A stretch of DNA of 64,000 bases from Rhodobacteraceae bacterium UBA6141 (lineage in GTDB: Bacteria > Pseudomonadota > Alphaproteobacteria > Rhodobacterales > Rhodobacteraceae). The position numbers and the translations under genes were made by a program. The first letter of the stretch is position 1. Each line of letters opens with the position of its first letter. Location of the stretch: assembly GCA_002423245.1 (NCBI GenBank), contig DIVD01000062.1:19740-83739 (forward strand). Direction: 5' to 3'. The notes beneath the pieces were generated by a model. The model had not been told where the DNA came from. It made no database searches and worked only from the letters and a program-made list of their open reading frames with translations. Below are positions 1 to 8,620 of the stretch, piece by piece.

Positions 1-795
1 TTCCTGACCGCGGGCTTCCTCGGCATGATGTACTATTTCGTGCCGAAACAGGCCGAACGCCCGATCTATTCCTACAAGCTCTCGATCATCCACTTCTGGG
101 CGCTGATCTTCCTCTACATCTGGGCGGGGCCGCACCATCTGCATTACACGGCGCTGCCCGACTGGGCCTCGACGCTGGGCATGGTGTTCTCGATCATGCT
201 GTGGATGCCGTCCTGGGGGGGCATGATCAACGGCCTGATGACGCTGTCCGGCGCCTGGGACAAGCTGCGCACCGATCCGATCATCCGCATGATGGTGGTG
301 TCGATCGGCTTCTACGGCATGTCCACCTTCGAAGGGCCGATGATGTCGATCAGGGCGGTCAACAGCCTGTCGCACTATACCGACTGGACCATCGGCCACG
401 TCCATTCCGGCGCGCTTGGCTGGAACGGGATGATCACCTTCGGCACGCTCTACTTCCTGGTGCCGCGCCTGTGGAACCGCGAGCGGCTCTACAGCCTCAG
501 CCTCGTGTCCTGGCACTTCTGGCTCGCGACCATCGGCATCGTTCTTTATGCCTCCTCGATGTGGGTCAGCGGGATCATGGAAGGGCTGATGTGGCGCGAG
601 GTCGACAGCCAGGGCTTCCTCGTGAACGCCTTCGCCGACACGGTCTCCGCCAAGTTCCCGATGTATGTGGTGCGCGGCCTTGGCGGGGTCATGTACCTCG
701 TGGGCGGTCTCATCATGGTCTACAACCTCTGGGCCACCGTTGCCAGACAGCCGGCCCGCTCGGCCAGTGTCTCGGCCGCGGTTCCCGCTGAATAA
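1..795 (+). CDS. ccoN: cbb3-type cytochrome c oxidase subunit I, C-terminal part
   Basis: This is the catalytic membrane subunit of the high-affinity cbb3 terminal oxidase, which reduces O2 to water at a heme b3-CuB centre. The reading frame is open from base 1, so the N-terminal part lies outside the window. The visible 264 residues carry several hydrophobic membrane helices. The segment GPHHLHYT fits the paired-histidine CuB ligands, and [11 protein letters not shown] fits the two histidines that bind heme b3 and low-spin heme b in the family. It is followed 14 nt later by ccoO, giving the standard order ccoN-ccoO-ccoQ-ccoP. The family assignment is very secure; only the start is missing. 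Confidence 0.97.
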   Translation, partial: FLTAGFLGMMYYFVPKQAERPIYSYKLSIIHFWALIFLYIWAGPHHLHYTALPDWASTLGMVFSIMLWMPSWGGMINGLMTLSGAWDKLRTDPIIRMMVVSIGFYGMSTFEGPMMSIRAVNSLSHYTDWTIGHVHSGALGWNGMITFGTLYFLVPRLWNRERLYSLSLVSWHFWLATIGIVLYASSMWVSGIMEGLMWREVDSQGFLVNAFADTVSAKFPMYVVRGLGGVMYLVGGLIMVYNLWATVARQPARSASVSAAVPAE

Positions 796-809
796 GGGAG
801 GCACAGGAC

Positions 810-1535
810 ATGGGTATCCTGGACAGACATGCCGTGCTGGAAAAGAACGCCTCCCTGCTGCTGGTGGGGTCGCTTCTGGTGGTGACCATCGGCGGCATCG
901 TCGAGATCGCGCCGCTGTTCTACCTCGAGAACACGATCGAGAAGGTGGAAGGGGTTCGCCCCTACACCCCGCTGGAGCTGACGGGACGCGACATCTACAT
1001 CCGCGAAGGCTGTTACGTCTGCCACAGCCAGATGATCCGCCCGATGCGGGACGAGGTCGAGCGCTATGGCCATTACAGCCTTGCGGCGGAATCGATGTAT
1101 GACCATCCGTTCCAGTGGGGGTCCAAGCGCACCGGGCCGGATCTGGCCCGCGTGGGGGGGCGCTATTCGGACGAGTGGCATGTCGATCACCTGACCGACC
1201 CGCAATCGGTGGTGCCCGAATCGGTGATGCCGAAATACGCCTTCCTGTCGGACCGGCTGATCCAGCCGACCCATGTCGAGGACCTGCTTGACACGCACCG
1301 CATGGTCGGCGTGCCCTACACCTCCGAGATGATCGAGGCGGCGAAGGCGGACTTCACCGCGCAGGCGGATCCCGACAGCGACTATGAGGGGCTGCAGGAA
1401 CGCTATGCCGGCGCGAAGGTATCGAACTATGACGGGCAGCCCGGCGTGACCGAGATGGATGCGCTGGTGGCCTATCTTCAGGTCTTGGGCACGATGGTCG
1501 ATTTCTCGACCTTCACGCCCGATGCAAGCCGGTAA
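810..1535 (+). CDS. ccoO: cbb3-type cytochrome c oxidase subunit II (mono-heme)
   Basis: A membrane-anchored c-type cytochrome that passes electrons from CcoP to the CcoN active site. The 241-residue protein has one N-terminal membrane helix (about residues 14-34, within [20 protein letters not shown]) and a single CxxCH heme site in EGCYVCHSQ, with the bulk of the protein on the periplasmic side. An AGG-containing ribosome site lies a few bases before the ATG. It sits between ccoN and ccoQ in the usual cbb3 operon order, and its length matches the family. Confidence 0.97.
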   Translation: MGILDRHAVLEKNASLLLVGSLLVVTIGGIVEIAPLFYLENTIEKVEGVRPYTPLELTGRDIYIREGCYVCHSQMIRPMRDEVERYGHYSLAAESMYDHPFQWGSKRTGPDLARVGGRYSDEWHVDHLTDPQSVVPESVMPKYAFLSDRLIQPTHVEDLLDTHRMVGVPYTSEMIEAAKADFTAQADPDSDYEGLQERYAGAKVSNYDGQPGVTEMDALVAYLQVLGTMVDFSTFTPDASR

Positions 1536-1545
1536 GGGGGCGCCG

Positions 1546-1758
1546 ATGGACTATCACCTTCTTCGGGAATTCGCCGACAGCTGGGGGCTTCTTGCGCTGA
1601 CGCTGTTCTTCGTGGGCGTCATCGTCTGGGCCTTCCGCCCCGGCAGCGCCGAGATCCACCGCGACACGGCGGAGATCCCCTTCCGCAATGATGAAAGACC
1701 CGCCCGCGGCCGCGAGGGCACCGCCCGCAGCGCCACGTTCAAGGAGGCGCGGAAATGA
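1546..1758 (+). CDS. ccoQ: cbb3-type oxidase small subunit CcoQ
   Basis: A 70-residue single-helix membrane protein. CcoQ proteins stabilise the cbb3 complex and help hold CcoP in place. The ATG at 1546 is chosen because [14 protein letters not shown] is the typical beginning, followed by one membrane helix (about [16 protein letters not shown]) and a charged cytoplasmic tail. It starts 10 nt after ccoO and overlaps ccoP by 4 nt (ATGA), which implies translational coupling. Sequence identity in this family is low, so the call rests on size, topology and position. Confidence 0.92.
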   Translation: MDYHLLREFADSWGLLALTLFFVGVIVWAFRPGSAEIHRDTAEIPFRNDERPARGREGTARSATFKEARK

Positions 1759-2624
1759 CCAGGAGACCCGTGAAGGCCAAGCAGGAAGTCGGCACCACCG
1801 GCCATTCCTGGGACGGGATCGAGGAACTGAACAACCCGCTGCCGCGCTGGTGGCTGTGGACCTTCTACGCCACGATCATCTGGGCGCTGATCTATACCAT
1901 CGCCTATCCGGCATGGCCGGGGCTGAGCCGGGCGACATCGGGGCTGCTGGGCTATTCGACCCGCGCCGAGGTCGCCGCCGAGATTGCCCGGGTCGAGGCG
2001 GCCCATGCGCCGATCGAGGCCCGGCTCGCCTCGGCCGACCTGACGGCGATCGCCTCGGATCCAGATCTGGCGAGCTATGCGCAGAATGCCGGCGGCGCGA
2101 TCTTCCGCACCTGGTGCGCCCAGTGCCACGGCTCGGGCGCTGCGGGGGCGCGAGGCTATCCGAACCTTCTGGACAACGACTGGCTCTGGGGCGGGTCGAT
2201 CGAAGAGATCCACACGACCATCACCCACGGCGTCCGCAACAGCGACGATCCCGACGCGCGCTATTCGCAGATGCCGAGGTTCGGCGCCGACGGCATCCTC
2301 GAGCCTGCGCAGATCGAGGCGGTGGTGCAGCATGTGCTTGCCATCTCGGGGCAGGAGCATGACGCGGCGCTTGCACGCGAAGGCGCGACGGTCTTTGCCG
2401 AGAACTGTGCGGTCTGCCACATGGAAGACGGCACCGGCGACCGTACCCAGGGCGCGCCGAACCTGACGGATGCGATCTGGCTGTACGGCGGCGACATCGC
2501 CAGCCTGACCGAGACGGTGACCAACGCCCGCTTCGGCGTGATGCCGAACTGGAACGCGCGCCTGAGCGAGGCAGAGATCCGGGCGGTGGCGTTCTATGTG
2601 CACGGGCTTGGCGGCGGCGAATAG
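1755..2624 (+). CDS. ccoP: cbb3-type cytochrome c oxidase subunit III (di-heme)
   Basis: Di-heme cytochrome c subunit that accepts electrons from soluble or membrane cytochromes and feeds CcoO/CcoN. The 289-residue protein has a cytoplasmic N-terminus with a [18 protein letters not shown] segment typical of CcoP. A membrane helix follows (about residues 33-52), then two cytochrome c domains with heme sites CAQCHG and CAVCHM. The start overlaps the ccoQ stop. It ends the ccoNOQP operon; the next 360 bp are non-coding and hold the regulatory sites of the following ccoG operon. Confidence 0.97.
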   Translation: MTRRPVKAKQEVGTTGHSWDGIEELNNPLPRWWLWTFYATIIWALIYTIAYPAWPGLSRATSGLLGYSTRAEVAAEIARVEAAHAPIEARLASADLTAIASDPDLASYAQNAGGAIFRTWCAQCHGSGAAGARGYPNLLDNDWLWGGSIEEIHTTITHGVRNSDDPDARYSQMPRFGADGILEPAQIEAVVQHVLAISGQEHDAALAREGATVFAENCAVCHMEDGTGDRTQGAPNLTDAIWLYGGDIASLTETVTNARFGVMPNWNARLSEAEIRAVAFYVHGLGGGE

Positions 2625-2734
2625 CCGGCCCGGCCCGGCCTGACCTGAACCACGCAGCGGGGGCCCTCGGGTTCCCGTTCGCGTTCTCCAGCCTTCGCCT
2701 GATCCGCGCTTTCGCCTGATCTCCGCGCCCCCGC

Positions 2735-2748
2735 TTGATCCACGTCAA
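2735..2748. promoter_or_regulatory. FNR-type box, distal
   Basis: TTGATCCACGTCAA fits the FNR/FnrL consensus TTGAT-N4-ATCAA with one mismatch. It lies in the ccoP-ccoG gap, about 180 bp upstream of a second box. It is too far from the predicted ccoG promoter for class II activation. It might activate from upstream, repress, or serve a different start site. Oxygen-sensing FNR proteins are known to control cco genes in this group; use of this particular site is inferred. Confidence 0.7.
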
Positions 2749-2910
2749 GGCGCCGCGCTGCGCAGGCGGCTACGCATTCCTTGACCCCGGCGCAAACGCC
2801 CGGCGTCATGGCATCGGCCCCCCGTCCTGTTCGCGCGTTTCCCGGGGGTGCCGGTGCCATTCCCTTCCGGCGGGACGCGCCGGAATTCATGTATCTGCCG
2901 TCTGCCTTTT

Positions 2911-2924
2911 TTGACGCAGGTCAA
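2911..2924. promoter_or_regulatory. FNR-type box, proximal to ccoG
   Basis: TTGACGCAGGTCAA is a near-perfect dyad of the FNR family (TTGAC-N4-GTCAA), inside a slightly larger palindrome TTTGAC...GTCAAA. Its centre is at 2917.5. A -10-like TATATA sits at 2947-2952. A start site near 2959 would place the box at -41.5, the classical position for class II FNR activation, so low-oxygen induction of the ccoGHIS operon is predicted. Confidence 0.78.
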
Positions 2925-2946
2925 AGCCCGGCGCCAGTGGCTATCT

Positions 2947-2952
2947 TATATA
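2947..2952 (+). promoter_or_regulatory. -10 element of the ccoG promoter
   Basis: TATATA stands out in this very GC-rich sequence. It lies 22 bp downstream of the proximal FNR box, as expected where FNR replaces a -35 element. The transcript would begin near 2959, leaving a leader of about 26 nt that contains the GGAG ribosome site at 2974-2977. The exact start site is inferred from spacing. Confidence 0.55.
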
Positions 2953-2984
2953 CCATCCGACACCACCGCCAACGGAGACCAGCC

Positions 2985-4418
2985 GTGAGCTCTTCCGAAC
3001 AACCCGCCAGCCTTTACGCCGCGCGAGAGCCGATCTTTCCGCGCCGCGTGAAGGGCCGTTTCCGCACCCTGAAATGGGTTCTGATGGCGGTGACGCTGGG
3101 CATCTACTACGTCACCCCCTGGATCCGCTGGGACCGGGGACCGGGGATGCCCGATCAGGCGGTGCTGATCGACCTGGCGAACCGGCGATTCTTCTTCTTC
3201 ATGATCGAGATCTGGCCGCACGAATTCTACTTCGTCGCGGGCCTTCTGATCATGGCGGGGCTCGGCCTGTTCCTGTTCACCTCGGCGCTCGGCCGGGTGT
3301 GGTGCGGCTATGCCTGCCCGCAGACCGTGTGGACCGATCTCTACATCCTCGTGGAACGCTGGGTCGAGGGGGACCGCAACGCGCGGCTGCGGCTGTGGAA
3401 CCAGCCGTGGAACCTGCACAAGGCCCGGCTCAGGATCACCAAATGGGCGCTGTGGCTGCTGATCGGCCTCGCGACCGGCGGGGCCTGGGTGTTCTACTTC
3501 ACCGATGCGCCGACGCTTCTGGGCAACCTGCTGGCCGGACAGGCGCATCCGGTGGCCTATACCACCATCGCCCTGCTGACGCTGACCACCTTCGCCTTTG
3601 GCGGCTTCGCCCGCGAGCAGATCTGCATCTATGCCTGCCCCTGGCCGCGCATCCAGGCCGCGATGATGGACGAGGATACCATCACCGTCGCCTATCGCGA
3701 ATGGCGTGGCGAGCCGCGCGGCAAGCTCAAGAAGGCCCCGGCCCCCGGCGATGCACCGGCCGGCGACTGCATCGACTGCATGGCCTGCGTGAACGTCTGC
3801 CCGATGGGAATCGACATCCGCAACGGCCAGCAGCTGGAATGCATCACCTGCGCGCTGTGCATCGACGCCTGCGACGAGGTGATGGACAGGATCGGCAAGC
3901 CGCGCGGCCTGATCGGCTACATGGCGCTGAAGGACGAGGCGGCGGAACGGGCCGGCGCGCATCCCAAGCAGATCTGGAAGCACATCTTCCGCCTGCGCAC
4001 CCTTGTCTATACCGTCCTGTGGGCGGGCATCGGCATCGGGCTGGTGGTGGCGCTGTTCATGCGCTCGCCCTTCGACGTGAACGTGACGCCGGTGCGCAAC
4101 CCGCTCTACGTCACGCTGTCCGACGGCTCGATCCGCAACACCTACGAGATGCGCCTGCGCAACAAGCAGGGCGACGAGCGCGACTTCATGCTGACGGTCG
4201 AGGGCGATCCGTCGCTGGTCACCACCATCGAGGGCGCGGAGGGCAGCGTCGTCAGCGTCCGCGCCGACGAGCTGGGCGAGACGCGGCTTTACGTGGTGGC
4301 GCCCGCAGGCTCGGCGCCCGCGCTGGCAGAGCGCACCCCGCTCACCGTCTGGATCGAGGATACCGAAAGCCATGACCGTGTCCGCATCGAGACCATCTTC
4401 AACGGGAAAGGGCAGTGA
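2985..4418 (+). CDS. ccoG: cytochrome oxidase accessory protein CcoG (membrane iron-sulfur protein)
   Basis: CcoG (FixG/RdxA) is a polyferredoxin-like membrane protein needed for cbb3 assembly, proposed to act in copper reduction. The GTG at 2985 is chosen because GGAG precedes it by 7 nt and MSSSEQPASLYAAREPIFPRR is a typical CcoG beginning. In-frame codons further upstream would run through the FNR boxes and promoter. The 477-residue protein has several membrane helices, CGYACP and CIYACPWPR motifs, and a double [4Fe-4S] ferredoxin segment (CIDCMACVNVCP and CITCALCIDACD). A C-terminal immunoglobulin-like periplasmic domain follows. It is the first gene of ccoGHIS. Confidence 0.95.
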   Translation: MSSSEQPASLYAAREPIFPRRVKGRFRTLKWVLMAVTLGIYYVTPWIRWDRGPGMPDQAVLIDLANRRFFFFMIEIWPHEFYFVAGLLIMAGLGLFLFTSALGRVWCGYACPQTVWTDLYILVERWVEGDRNARLRLWNQPWNLHKARLRITKWALWLLIGLATGGAWVFYFTDAPTLLGNLLAGQAHPVAYTTIALLTLTTFAFGGFAREQICIYACPWPRIQAAMMDEDTITVAYREWRGEPRGKLKKAPAPGDAPAGDCIDCMACVNVCPMGIDIRNGQQLECITCALCIDACDEVMDRIGKPRGLIGYMALKDEAAERAGAHPKQIWKHIFRLRTLVYTVLWAGIGIGLVVALFMRSPFDVNVTPVRNPLYVTLSDGSIRNTYEMRLRNKQGDERDFMLTVEGDPSLVTTIEGAEGSVVSVRADELGETRLYVVAPAGSAPALAERTPLTVWIEDTESHDRVRIETIFNGKGQ

Positions 4419-4419
4419 C

Positions 4420-4908
4420 ATGACCAGGATGCAGGGGCGCGCGGCGGACGGGGGCCGCCCGCTGACCGGGCGCAAGGTGCTTGCCATCGTCGTCGGCGCC
4501 TTTTCGGTGATCATCGCGGTCAACGTGATCATGGCGGTGAAGGCGGTCAGCACCTTTCCGGGGCTGGAGGTCGCGAACTCCTATGTCGCAAGCCAGACCT
4601 TCGATGCCGACCGCGCCGCGCAGCAGGCGCTTGGCTGGACCGTCAGCCACGACTACGGCCGCGACGGGGTGCTGAGCCTGGTGATGCGCGATGCGCAGGG
4701 CCTGCCCGCGCAGGTGAAATCCCTGTCGGTCGTGGTCGGGCGGACCACCCATGCGCGCGACGACCGGCCGGTGGATCTGGTCTATACTGGCGGGATCTAC
4801 AGCGCGAAGCTGGATCTGGCGCCGGGCAACTGGCTGCTGCATCTTGACGCGGTGGCCGCCGACGGCACCCCCTTCCGCCAGCGCTACGACATGTTCGTGA
4901 CCGGATGA
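4420..4908 (+). CDS. ccoH: CcoH/FixH-family cbb3 assembly protein
   Basis: A 162-residue protein with one N-terminal membrane helix (about VLAIVVGAFSVIIAVNVIMA) and a periplasmic FixH domain. CcoH interacts with the cbb3 complex during its assembly. The ATG at 4420 directly follows the ccoG stop; an in-frame codon at 4372 lies inside ccoG and is less likely. The pattern SNPFPGLEV-like (here STFPGLEVANSYVASQTFD) and a C-terminal beta-rich region end in LHLDAVAADGTPFRQRYDMFV. The stop overlaps the ccoI start (ATGA). Confidence 0.93.
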   Translation: MTRMQGRAADGGRPLTGRKVLAIVVGAFSVIIAVNVIMAVKAVSTFPGLEVANSYVASQTFDADRAAQQALGWTVSHDYGRDGVLSLVMRDAQGLPAQVKSLSVVVGRTTHARDDRPVDLVYTGGIYSAKLDLAPGNWLLHLDAVAADGTPFRQRYDMFVTG

Positions 4909-7097
4909 CCGCGATGGACCTGCCTGCCGCCTCTGCCTGCCCCGCCTGCCTTGCCGCCCCCGCGGCGGAACGCCTTGCCGCCGCCGCCGCCGCGCCACGG
5001 GAGGCGCGGCTGTTCCTGTCGCTGCCCACCGCACATTGCGCCGCCTGCATCTCGGATGTCGAACGCGCGCTGTCGGCCACGCCGGGCGTGCGATCGGCCC
5101 GGGTGAACCTGACGCTGAAGCGTGTCGCGGTCGAGGCGGAGCCGGAGGTCACGGCAGAGGGGCTGGTCGCGGTGCTGGACCGCATCGGCTATGAGGCGCA
5201 TGAGCTGGACCCCGGCGCGCTGCTGGTCACCGAGACGGACCGGCGCGGGCGGGATCTGCTGATGCGGATCGGCGTGTCGGGCTTTGCGATGATGAACGTG
5301 ATGCTGCTGTCGGTCGCGGTCTGGTCGGGGGCCGAAGCGGCGACGCGCGACCTGTTCCACTGGATTTCGGCTGCCATTGCCCTGCCGACGGTGGTGTTCG
5401 CCGGCCAGCCGTTCTTTTCCAGCGCCTGGACGGCGCTGAAGGCCGGGCGGCTGGGGATGGATGTGCCGATCAGCCTTGCGCTGATCCTCGCCTCGGCGAT
5501 CTCGGTCTACGAAACGATGCAGTCGGGCCGTCACGCCTATTTCGATGCCGCGGTGATGCTGTCCTTCTTCCTGCTGGTCGGGCGCTACCTCGATTACCGC
5601 ACCCGCGCCGCCGCACGCTCTGCCGCCGAGGAACTGGCCGCGCTGGAGGTGCCGCGCGCCGTCGTGCTGCGGGAGGGCGCCGAGGTGACGGTGCCGGTGG
5701 CCGAGATTGCGCCGGGCGATCTGGTGCTGGTCCGTCCCGGCGCGCGGATGCCGGTGGATGGCACCGTGACCCATGGCAGCAGCGAGATCGACCGCTCGTT
5801 CCTGACCGGCGAGAGCCTGCCGGCATGGGCGGGCGTCGGCAGCGCGGTTCTGGCGGGCGAGGTCAACCTGACCGGGCCGCTGACCGTGCAGGTGACCGCG
5901 GCGGGACGCGACACCAGCCTGCACCGGATGGCCGACCTGGTGGCGATGGCCGAAAGCGCCCGCAACCGCTACACCTCGCTGGCGGACAGGGCGGCGCGGC
6001 TCTACTCGCCGGGGGTGCATGTGCTGGCGTTCGGCTCGTTCCTGGGCTGGCTGCAGATCAGCGGCGGCGACATCCGCCTTGCGCTGAACATCGCGGCGGC
6101 GGTGCTGATCATCACCTGCCCCTGCGCGCTTGGCCTTGCGGTGCCGGCGGTGGTGACGGCGGCCAGCGGCAAGCTCTTCCGCAAGGGCCTGCTGATCAAG
6201 GACAGCACCGCGCTGGAACGGCTGGCAGAGGTGGATACCGTGGTGTTCGACAAGACCGGCACCCTGACGATGGGCGCGCCCGAGCCGGTGAACCTTGACG
6301 CCCTGGCGCGCGCCGATCTGGAGGTCGCGGCGGCGCTGGCGAATGCCTCCGCGCATCCGCTGGCGCGGGCGCTGGCCGAGGCGGCGCGGGAGCTGGGCAT
6401 CCGTCCCGCCAACGTGACGGCGCTGCGCGAAGTGCCCGGCTACGGGATCGAGGGGCAATGGCGCGGGCAACTGGTGCGTCTTGGGCGCGCGGCCTGGGTC
6501 GGGGCGGCGCCGGGCAGCGTGACCGCCACGCATCTGAAGGTGGGCCCCTGGCCGGCGCTGTCCATCACCTTCGCCGACCGCCTGCGCCCCGGCGCGGCCG
6601 AGGCGGTGGCGGCCTTCCAGAGCCAGGGCAAGGCCGTGCACCTGGTCTCGGGCGATGTGCCGGGCGCGGTGCGCGAACTGGCGGACCGCCTCGGCATCAC
6701 CGAATGGCGGGCCGAAGCCCTGCCCGCCAACAAGGTCGCGCTGATCGCCGAACTGTCGGCGCAGGGCCGCAAGGTGCTGATGGTCGGCGACGGGCTCAAC
6801 GACACGGCGGCGCTCGCGGCGGCCCATGCCTCGATCTCGCCCGCCTCGGCGCTGGATGCGGCGCGGGCGGCCTCGGACATCGTGCTGCTGGGGGGCGATC
6901 TCTCGCCGGTGGCAGATGCGGTGCGGGTCGCGGTGAAGGCGCGGCGGCGGATCAAGGAGAATTTCACCATCTCGCTGCTGTACAACCTGGTGGCGGTGCC
7001 GATCGCGATTGCCGGGCTGGCGACGCCGCTGGCCGCGGCGCTGGCGATGTCGCTGTCGTCGATCACTGTCTCGTTGAACGCCTTGCGGCTGAAATAG
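4905..7097 (+). CDS. ccoI: copper-translocating P-type ATPase CcoI/FixI
   Basis: A P1B-type ATPase that supplies copper for the CuB site of cbb3 oxidase. The 730-residue protein has an N-terminal heavy-metal-associated domain (HCAAC, Cys45 and Cys48), preceded by an extra CPAC pair. Membrane helices carry the metal-selective CPC motif (residues 405-407). The other hallmarks are the TGES phosphatase motif, the phosphorylation motif DKTGT (Asp449) and the hinge GDGLNDTAAL. It is coupled to ccoH by a 4-nt overlap and followed by ccoS. Presence in ccoGHIS distinguishes it from general copper exporters of the CopA type. Confidence 0.96.
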   Translation: MTAMDLPAASACPACLAAPAAERLAAAAAAPREARLFLSLPTAHCAACISDVERALSATPGVRSARVNLTLKRVAVEAEPEVTAEGLVAVLDRIGYEAHELDPGALLVTETDRRGRDLLMRIGVSGFAMMNVMLLSVAVWSGAEAATRDLFHWISAAIALPTVVFAGQPFFSSAWTALKAGRLGMDVPISLALILASAISVYETMQSGRHAYFDAAVMLSFFLLVGRYLDYRTRAAARSAAEELAALEVPRAVVLREGAEVTVPVAEIAPGDLVLVRPGARMPVDGTVTHGSSEIDRSFLTGESLPAWAGVGSAVLAGEVNLTGPLTVQVTAAGRDTSLHRMADLVAMAESARNRYTSLADRAARLYSPGVHVLAFGSFLGWLQISGGDIRLALNIAAAVLIITCPCALGLAVPAVVTAASGKLFRKGLLIKDSTALERLAEVDTVVFDKTGTLTMGAPEPVNLDALARADLEVAAALANASAHPLARALAEAARELGIRPANVTALREVPGYGIEGQWRGQLVRLGRAAWVGAAPGSVTATHLKVGPWPALSITFADRLRPGAAEAVAAFQSQGKAVHLVSGDVPGAVRELADRLGITEWRAEALPANKVALIAELSAQGRKVLMVGDGLNDTAALAAAHASISPASALDAARAASDIVLLGGDLSPVADAVRVAVKARRRIKENFTISLLYNLVAVPIAIAGLATPLAAALAMSLSSITVSLNALRLK

Positions 7098-7109
7098 GGG
7101 GGCGCGCCG

Positions 7110-7268
7110 ATGACCATGCTGGCCTATCTGATCCCGATCTCGCTTGGCCTTGGCGGGCTGGGCCTGGCGGCGTTCTTCTGGTCGATCAGGGCCCGGCAAT
7201 ACGACGATCCCGAGGGCGACGCACAGCGCATCCTGTCAAGCGACTGGGACGACCACCCCAAGCCCTGA
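7110..7268 (+). CDS. ccoS: cbb3 oxidase assembly protein CcoS
   Basis: A small, 52-residue membrane protein that completes ccoGHIS; CcoS is required for cofactor insertion into cbb3 oxidase. It starts MTMLAYLIPISLGLGGLG with a single helix ending FFWSIRARQYDDPEGDAQRIL. The motif W-x3-x-QYDD-x-GDAxRIL is diagnostic for the family. A GGGGGG stretch lies before the start rather than a clear ribosome site. It begins 12 nt after ccoI. The next 143 bp have no clear terminator by eye. Confidence 0.94.
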   Translation: MTMLAYLIPISLGLGGLGLAAFFWSIRARQYDDPEGDAQRILSSDWDDHPKP

Positions 7269-7411
7269 CCGCGCGCGCCGCCCCCGCTTGCCGGCGCCCC
7301 GCCCCCCGGTGGCCACCCCGGTGCCCCTCTCCCGCACAAAATTGCCCCCGCCTCTGGCGTCTGCGCCCCCGGAGCCTTACCTGAGATACGGGGAGCGAGG
7401 AGAGCCGCGGG

Positions 7412-8602
7412 ATGCAGAAGATCGACCTGCCCGAAAGGGAGGACTGGCGCGCCAGGGCCGAGGAGCTGGGCTTCAGCTTCGCCGACATGCATGGCGAGCC
7501 CTATTGGGACGAAAGTTCCGCCTATGCCTTCACGCTGGAAGAGATCGAGACCGGCATCGAAGACCCGGCCACCGAGCTTCACGCGATGGCGCGCGAGGCC
7601 GTGGCCGAGATCGTCGCCAGCGAGGAACTGATGGCGCGCCTTGCCATTCCCGAGGCGCATCGCGATCTCGTGGCCGACAGCTGGCGCCGCGCCGAGCCCG
7701 AGATCTACGGCCGTTTCGATCTGGTCTGGGACGGCACCGGCACCGCCCGGATGCTGGAATACAATGCCGACACGCCCACCTCGCTGTATGAAAGCGCCGC
7801 GTTCCAGTGGGGCTGGCTGGAGGAGCAGATCGCGGCGGGGGTGCTGCCCGCGGATGCCGACCAGTTCAACGGGATCCACGAGGCGCTGGTGGAGCGCTTC
7901 CGCGCGCTGTTCCCGCCCGACACGGACCTGCATTTCACCGCCATGGCGGGCAACCCCGAGGATTACGCCACCGTCGAAAGCATGGCCTGGGCCGCGCGCG
8001 AGGCGGGGATGGGCGCGCATTATTCCGATCTTGAAAGCATCGGCCTCTCGACCGGGGGCCAGTTCCTCGACGCCGAGGACCGGGTGATCGGCACGCTGTT
8101 CAAGCTCTATCCCTGGGAGGATCTGCTGCGCGACGGGTTCGCGGCGCATCTGGCCACGGCCGGCTGCCTGATGCTGGAGCCGGCCTGGAAGGCGGTGGTG
8201 TCGAACAAGGGGCTGCTGCCGGTGCTGTGGCGGATGTTCCCGGGCCATCCGAACCTGCTGCCCGCCTTCTTCGAGGACGAAATCGCCGGAGGCGCGCCCG
8301 AGGCGCGGCGCGCGGCGGATGCGCTGGGGCGCGCCCATGTGCGCAAACCGCTGTTCTCGCGCGAGGGCGCCGCGATCCGCATCGTCGAGGACGGGCGCGA
8401 GACCGAAGCCTCGGCCGAGGGCGGCTATGGCAGCCATCCGATGATCGTGCAGGCCTACCACCCGCTGCCCGAGTTCGGGGGCTTCCGCCCCGTGCTGGGG
8501 GCCTGGATCGTGGGCGAGGCCTGCGTGGGCCTCGGGGTGCGCGAGGACCGGGGCCGCATCACGCAGGACCTGTCGCGCTTCAAGCCGCATTTCATCCGCT
8601 GA
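7412..8602 (+). CDS. glutathionylspermidine synthase-like ATP-grasp protein (YgiC type)
   Basis: A 396-residue member of the glutathionylspermidine synthase preATP-grasp/ATP-grasp family, the class of E. coli YgiC and YjfC. Recognisable segments are YWDESSAYAFTLEEIE near the N-terminus, LVWDGTGTARMLEYNADTPTSLYESA (about residues 106-131), LYPWEDLL, LEPAWKAVVSNKGLLPVLW and a C-terminal GFRPVLGAWIVG. Relatives join a carboxylate to an amine using ATP, but YgiC itself is not shown to make glutathionylspermidine and the substrate here is unknown. GGAG-like bases precede the ATG. The gene is followed 18 nt later by a YgiB-like gene, a pairing also known in E. coli. Confidence 0.88.
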   Translation: MQKIDLPEREDWRARAEELGFSFADMHGEPYWDESSAYAFTLEEIETGIEDPATELHAMAREAVAEIVASEELMARLAIPEAHRDLVADSWRRAEPEIYGRFDLVWDGTGTARMLEYNADTPTSLYESAAFQWGWLEEQIAAGVLPADADQFNGIHEALVERFRALFPPDTDLHFTAMAGNPEDYATVESMAWAAREAGMGAHYSDLESIGLSTGGQFLDAEDRVIGTLFKLYPWEDLLRDGFAAHLATAGCLMLEPAWKAVVSNKGLLPVLWRMFPGHPNLLPAFFEDEIAGGAPEARRAADALGRAHVRKPLFSREGAAIRIVEDGRETEASAEGGYGSHPMIVQAYHPLPEFGGFRPVLGAWIVGEACVGLGVREDRGRITQDLSRFKPHFIR

Positions 8603-8620
8603 CCCTTCGGGAGCAAAGAC

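Noticed and set aside
2781..2984. Extended N-terminus for ccoG beginning at an upstream ATG
   Set aside because: It would run through the proximal FNR box and the predicted promoter; the GTG at 2985 has a good ribosome site and gives a normal CcoG N-terminus.
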